8,514 nucleotides of DNA from Armatimonadota bacterium (GTDB lineage Bacteria > Armatimonadota > Armatimonadia > Armatimonadales > Armatimonadaceae). A program made the translations under genes and the position numbers. Location of the stretch: contig JACMMA010000179.1 in the NCBI GenBank assembly GCA_014379275.1, positions 1 through 8,514 of the forward strand, read 5' to 3'. The notes under the pieces are model-generated. The model saw only the letters and a program-made list of their open reading frames with translations, was not told where the DNA came from and ran no database searches. Of this stretch, positions 6,254-8,514 are shown one piece after another (within the stretch, counting starts at the first letter, position 1; each line of letters starts with the position of its first letter).

Positions 6254-7386
6254 GGAAGCCGCTCCTCGACGACGAACGCGCTATAAAAGAACGCTTTATC
6301 GTCTTGTAGCAAATCAGCGGCGAGCGGTTCGACGGGGCGGAGCAGACCCGCCATCGATGCGGGGCGACGGCGCGGGGCGAGCATGTTCCAGTATGCCAGG
6401 CGCGCCCCCGGTCGCCCCGCACTCGCGAGCCGCCGCAGCAACAACTCATAATTGGGCGGCGACATGTATTCGAAGATGTCGCTCAGGTTAAAGCGGTCGA
6501 TAGCCGCCTCCCCGGCTTCCTCCAGGAACGATTCTATCGAGCCGAGGCGCAGTTCCAGGGCGTCCAAGTTGCCCCGGATCGCCTCGAAGTTTTCCGCGCG
6601 GAGCGCGAACGGCAGGGCGTGCGGCGCATGTGTTCCAGTCAGAATCCAATGCAGGTAAGGGTTCGTCGCCGGATCGCCGTAGGTCAGGGCATGCCGGGTA
6701 CGCGCGAGGATGCGGTCGGCGATACTGCCTTCGACGTATTGGAAGAACGCTGGATCGCGCCCGAGTCGCCCCATGACGACGCGCGAGAAGAAGACGCGGA
6801 ACAAAAGCCGCCAGCGCACCGTGTTCCACTCCCTTTTGTAGAATTGCATCCGCTCGTCGATGGTCCCGCCTTGGAGCAACCGATCCACCATACGTCGACC
6901 ATGAACCCACGGCAGAACCCGGTTACGGAACAAAGCGAAGTACCGTTCAAACTTGCCCGCCCCCCCGATGCCCGCACCGATCTCGGAAGGGTGGGCATCC
7001 CAGAACGCGCGGGTTTCGTCATCCAGCAAGGGACGACACCGCTGATACAGTGCCGCTCTGTCCGGGGCGGACGCGAGCGTGGACCCCACCAGAACGAGCA
7101 GTTCGGGATACTCCAGAGCACGGTATGCAGCGACTCGAAGGTGGGCACACGCGATCTGTGCCCCACTCAAATCCAGTGCGACGACCCGCGCGGGACGACG
7201 TGCGAGCATCGCAAGCGCATTGTCCCCGGCGGAGCAGATCGCAAGACACGTGTCACCCGGCCGGATGTCGAGTCCTGCAAGCAGTATGTCGGCGTCTTCC
7301 CAGCACTGGGCATACCGAATCGCGGAAAAATCGGCGCGCCTTTCGACCTCGGAAGATACCTCGGATTGCGTTGTCGTCTCCAGCAC
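6250..7386 (-). CDS. DUF3419/BtaA-like S-adenosylmethionine 3-amino-3-carboxypropyl transferase
   Basis: A 378-residue member of the DUF3419 family (COG5379). Its best-known member, BtaA, moves the 3-amino-3-carboxypropyl group of SAM to diacylglycerol, making diacylglyceryl-homoserine, the first step of betaine lipids. The family pattern is present: Y-A-Q-C-W-E-D (25-31), a SAM-binding C-S-A-G-D-N-A-L (51-58), V-V-A-L-D-L-S-G-A-Q-I (68-78), K-F-E-R-Y-F (145-150), N-P-Y-L (242-245), and the C-terminal F-N-L-S-D-I-F-E-Y-M-S (299-309) with A-Y-W-N (331-334). An in-frame TTG at 7404 also exists, but a strong GGAGG (7393-7397) lies 6 nt before GTG 7386 and would fall inside the longer reading, so GTG is preferred. 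It starts 33 nt after the isomerase gene and overlaps the kinase gene by 4 nt. The BtaB methyltransferase gene is not in the window. The family is clear; the lipid acceptor is inferred. Confidence 0.85.
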   Translation of the reverse strand: MLETTTQSEVSSEVERRADFSAIRYAQCWEDADILLAGLDIRPGDTCLAICSAGDNALAMLARRPARVVALDLSGAQIACAHLRVAAYRALEYPELLVLVGSTLASAPDRAALYQRCRPLLDDETRAFWDAHPSEIGAGIGGAGKFERYFALFRNRVLPWVHGRRMVDRLLQGGTIDERMQFYKREWNTVRWRLLFRVFFSRVVMGRLGRDPAFFQYVEGSIADRILARTRHALTYGDPATNPYLHWILTGTHAPHALPFALRAENFEAIRGNLDALELRLGSIESFLEEAGEAAIDRFNLSDIFEYMSPPNYELLLRRLASAGRPGARLAYWNMLAPRRRPASMAGLLRPVEPLAADLLQDDKAFFYSAFVVEERLP

Positions 7387-7391
7387 AGGAC

Positions 7392-7398
7392 ACCTCCA
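7392..7398 (-). promoter_or_regulatory. Strong Shine-Dalgarno that fixes a GTG start for the BtaA-like gene
   Basis: Read on the - strand this is TGGAGGT. Its GGAGG core is 6 nt from GTG 7386. It would be internal to the coding region if the upstream in-frame TTG at 7404 were used, which argues against that start. Confidence 0.7.
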
Positions 7399-7418
7399 GA
7401 ACAAGGAACAGGTGCGGA

Positions 7419-8285
7419 TTAAGCCGACATTCCGACTTCCGCCAGCAGGCTTTGCGCGGCGACGGCGGCGCGGTGAAAACTTTCGGCGGGTGGCATGTCA
7501 CGAAACGATGCATTCGTTTCGCCACTTGGTCCGGTCGCGAGTACGGCTTCCGAGTGCGCCAGGTGCGGTTCTAGCGTGAGCGGGCCACTCCACCCGCGCC
7601 CGGCCGCGTCGGCAAGAATTCGTTTCACTTGCCCGCTGCCTTCGCCGACCAGAGTGTGCTGGTAACTGCCGCCAATCTGTTGCGAGTCTTTCAGGTGGAA
7701 CGCGTCGGTCTGATCCTTCAGCGTCAGCCAGTTCGCCCAAACATCCTCGCCACCCTGATTATAATTGTCGAAGTCAAATATCAACTTGAAGTGATCGTTG
7801 CGCAACCCGGCTATCTCCTCGACGTTCGCGCACGCATCACCGAAAATATGACGCTCGTTCTCGTGAAACAGTATCAGGTCATGTCGTTCCGCTTCGGCGC
7901 GCAAGCGGCTCAGCCGCTCCATACTTTCCGATTTCCAAACCGCCAGCGGACTCTTGTTTTTGTTGTAATAGGAGAACATTCGCACCGCTCGGCATCCGAG
8001 AATCGGTGCCAATGTTGCCAGATGACGCAGTTTTTGCAGGTCAGTTTCCAGGGGGTCGGCGATGTCGATCTTGCCGATCGGCGAGCCGAACATGTGCACG
8101 CCGATCCCGGCAGCGTCCAGCTTTCCCCGGACTACCTGTGCGTGCTCGACCGGTAGCGCGGTAACCCCGATCCCATCCACCGAGCGCAGGTCCATAAACT
8201 TCAGTCCCGCACGCTGGCAGGAGGCGATCTGTTCTTCACACGTTCGCCCGGCTTCATCGGTAAACGCAGAGAGCGTACTTGTCAT
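7419..8285 (-). CDS. Sugar phosphate isomerase/epimerase (IolE/IolI-type TIM barrel)
   Basis: A 288-residue member of the xylose-isomerase-like TIM-barrel family (AP_endonuc_2 fold), which binds a divalent metal and interconverts sugars, keto-inositols or related compounds. The metal ligands can be placed: E142 in H-E-N-E (141-144), an aspartate in F-D-F-D-N (170-174), H197 in A-F-H-L-K-D (195-200), and E239 in L-T-L-E-P-H-L (236-242). The H-E-N-E-x-x-I-F-G-D stretch is typical of a widespread subgroup with no settled substrate. Three ATG codons stand in a row (8291, 8288, 8285). An AAAGGAA ribosome-binding site (8292-8298) touches the first and is 6 nt from the third, so 8285 is preferred; the longest reading adds two methionines. 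It lies 33 nt upstream of the BtaA-like gene on the same strand and may be first gene of the operon, but a link to lipid synthesis is not evident; a sugar-catabolic role is equally likely. Confidence 0.85.
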   Translation of the reverse strand: MTSTLSAFTDEAGRTCEEQIASCQRAGLKFMDLRSVDGIGVTALPVEHAQVVRGKLDAAGIGVHMFGSPIGKIDIADPLETDLQKLRHLATLAPILGCRAVRMFSYYNKNKSPLAVWKSESMERLSRLRAEAERHDLILFHENERHIFGDACANVEEIAGLRNDHFKLIFDFDNYNQGGEDVWANWLTLKDQTDAFHLKDSQQIGGSYQHTLVGEGSGQVKRILADAAGRGWSGPLTLEPHLAHSEAVLATGPSGETNASFRDMPPAESFHRAAVAAQSLLAEVGMSA

Positions 8286-8291
8286 CATCAT

Positions 8292-8298
8292 TTCCTTT
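8292..8298 (-). promoter_or_regulatory. Shine-Dalgarno of the isomerase gene, before three tandem ATGs
   Basis: Read on the - strand this is AAAGGAA, the same 7-mer that precedes the GNAT gene. It directly abuts the first of three in-frame ATG codons and lies 6 nt from the third. The spacing favours the third ATG (8285), with the second possible. Confidence 0.55.
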
Positions 8299-8438
8299 AT
8301 CGCTTATTTATTTCCTCATCCTATCTGCTAACCCTTCTTTTGTTTTTCTTTTTTGTCCTTCCCGGACGGGGCCAACCTGACGTTGGATCGTTGTTACCTG
8401 CGGTGCTCTTTTCTTGTTTGGTGCTTCGTTGTCGGTCC
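8299..8438. other. Non-coding upstream region with a purine-rich leader
   Basis: No gene is supported here. From about 8308 to 8363 the + strand is almost all pyrimidine, so a - strand transcript towards the isomerase would have a long A/G-rich leader. A weak -10-like TAGGAT is readable on the - strand near 8318-8323, but I see no convincing -35 box. A short CCAAC/GTTGG inverted repeat with a 5-nt spacer lies at 8372-8386. The promoter of the five-gene - strand run probably lies in this region, but I cannot place it. Confidence 0.4.
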
Positions 8439-8509
8439 TTTCCCGCGAATTCTTCGGTTCCGGTTTACACACTCCGTGTGTAAACCGGAACCGAAGAATT
8501 CGCGGGAAA
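8439..8509. repeat. Perfect 34-bp inverted repeat with a 3-nt loop at the window edge
   Basis: The left arm (8439-8472) and right arm (8476-8509) are exact reverse complements over 34 bases, with TCC between them. Each arm contains GAATTC. No T-run follows on either strand, so it is not a typical intrinsic terminator. Only 5 bases remain before the window ends. It may be a real palindrome, for example the edge of a mobile element or a bidirectional regulatory site. It may equally be a fold-back artefact at a contig end. Confidence 0.9.
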
Positions 8510-8514
8510 ACAGC

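Noticed and set aside
5313..6449. A 378-codon open frame on the - strand overlapping the kinase and BtaA-like genes
   Set aside because: It is rich in Arg, Pro, Ala and Cys without any family motif, and lies in another frame over two genes with clear motifs. It is a shadow of GC-rich coding sequence.
6619..7422. A 267-codon open frame on the + strand opposite the BtaA-like gene
   Set aside because: Composition is that of an antisense shadow, with no motif; the opposite strand carries the DUF3419 signatures throughout.
8308..8319. A three-codon mini-ORF (ATG AGG AAA TAA, - strand) in the isomerase leader
   Set aside because: It is too short to distinguish from chance in an A/G-rich stretch, and no attenuator-like hairpins surround it.
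8361..8370. A CCCG-GA-CGGG mini-hairpin next to a T-rich tract, considered as a terminator
   Set aside because: The T-rich tract precedes the stem on the + strand, and the stem has only 4 pairs with a 2-nt loop, so it cannot act as an intrinsic terminator in either direction.

Overview
This is an 8.5-kb stretch of bacterial DNA, moderately GC-rich and densely coded. It opens inside a gene and ends in a perfect inverted repeat, so it may be a whole short metagenomic contig. The organism cannot be fixed from the sequence. A GH130 enzyme, an IolE-type sugar isomerase/epimerase, a secreted lipoprotein and one apparently leaderless gene would suit an Armatimonadota-like or other little-studied, probably diderm lineage. 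That is a guess from general impression only. No tRNA, rRNA, CRISPR array, insertion sequence or phage gene was seen.

Left part (1-2362). The last 61 codons of a glycoside hydrolase family 130 enzyme run on the + strand. Four bases later comes the stop of a tail-to-tail lipoprotein gene of unknown function (192-1151, - strand), whose mature part looks like a diverged tandem duplication. A 170-bp divergent spacer then leads to a DusB-type tRNA-dihydrouridine synthase (1322-2362, + strand). Its TATAAT box lies only 8 nt before the ATG, so its mRNA is probably leaderless.

Right part (2359-8285, all - strand). Five genes are transcribed in the order 8285 to 2359: a sugar isomerase/epimerase; then, after 33 nt, a DUF3419/BtaA-like SAM-dependent 3-amino-3-carboxypropyl transferase; a multi-pass CTP-dependent lipid/isoprenol kinase (VTE5/DGK1/SEC59 family) fused to a C-terminal DUF92/VTE6-like membrane region; a tandem-domain GNAT acyltransferase; and an OleC-like acyl-adenylating ligase. 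The last four are joined by overlaps of 4, 7 and 4 nt, which strongly suggests one translationally coupled unit.

The families suggest synthesis of an unusual polar lipid. A membrane kinase would phosphorylate a lipid alcohol, a BtaA-like enzyme would attach a homoserine-like head from SAM, and the GNAT and ligase would activate an acyl group or acylate the head. The usual partners are absent from the window: no BtaB N-methyltransferase beside the BtaA-like gene, and no OleA, OleB or OleD beside the OleC-like gene. I do not recognise this four-gene combination as a characterised pathway, and it is the best candidate here for an undescribed system. The product is inference.

The last 223-229 bases hold a purine-rich leader (as read on the - strand) upstream of the isomerase, and a perfect 34-bp inverted repeat with a 3-nt loop at the window edge. 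The repeat may be biological or a fold-back assembly artefact.
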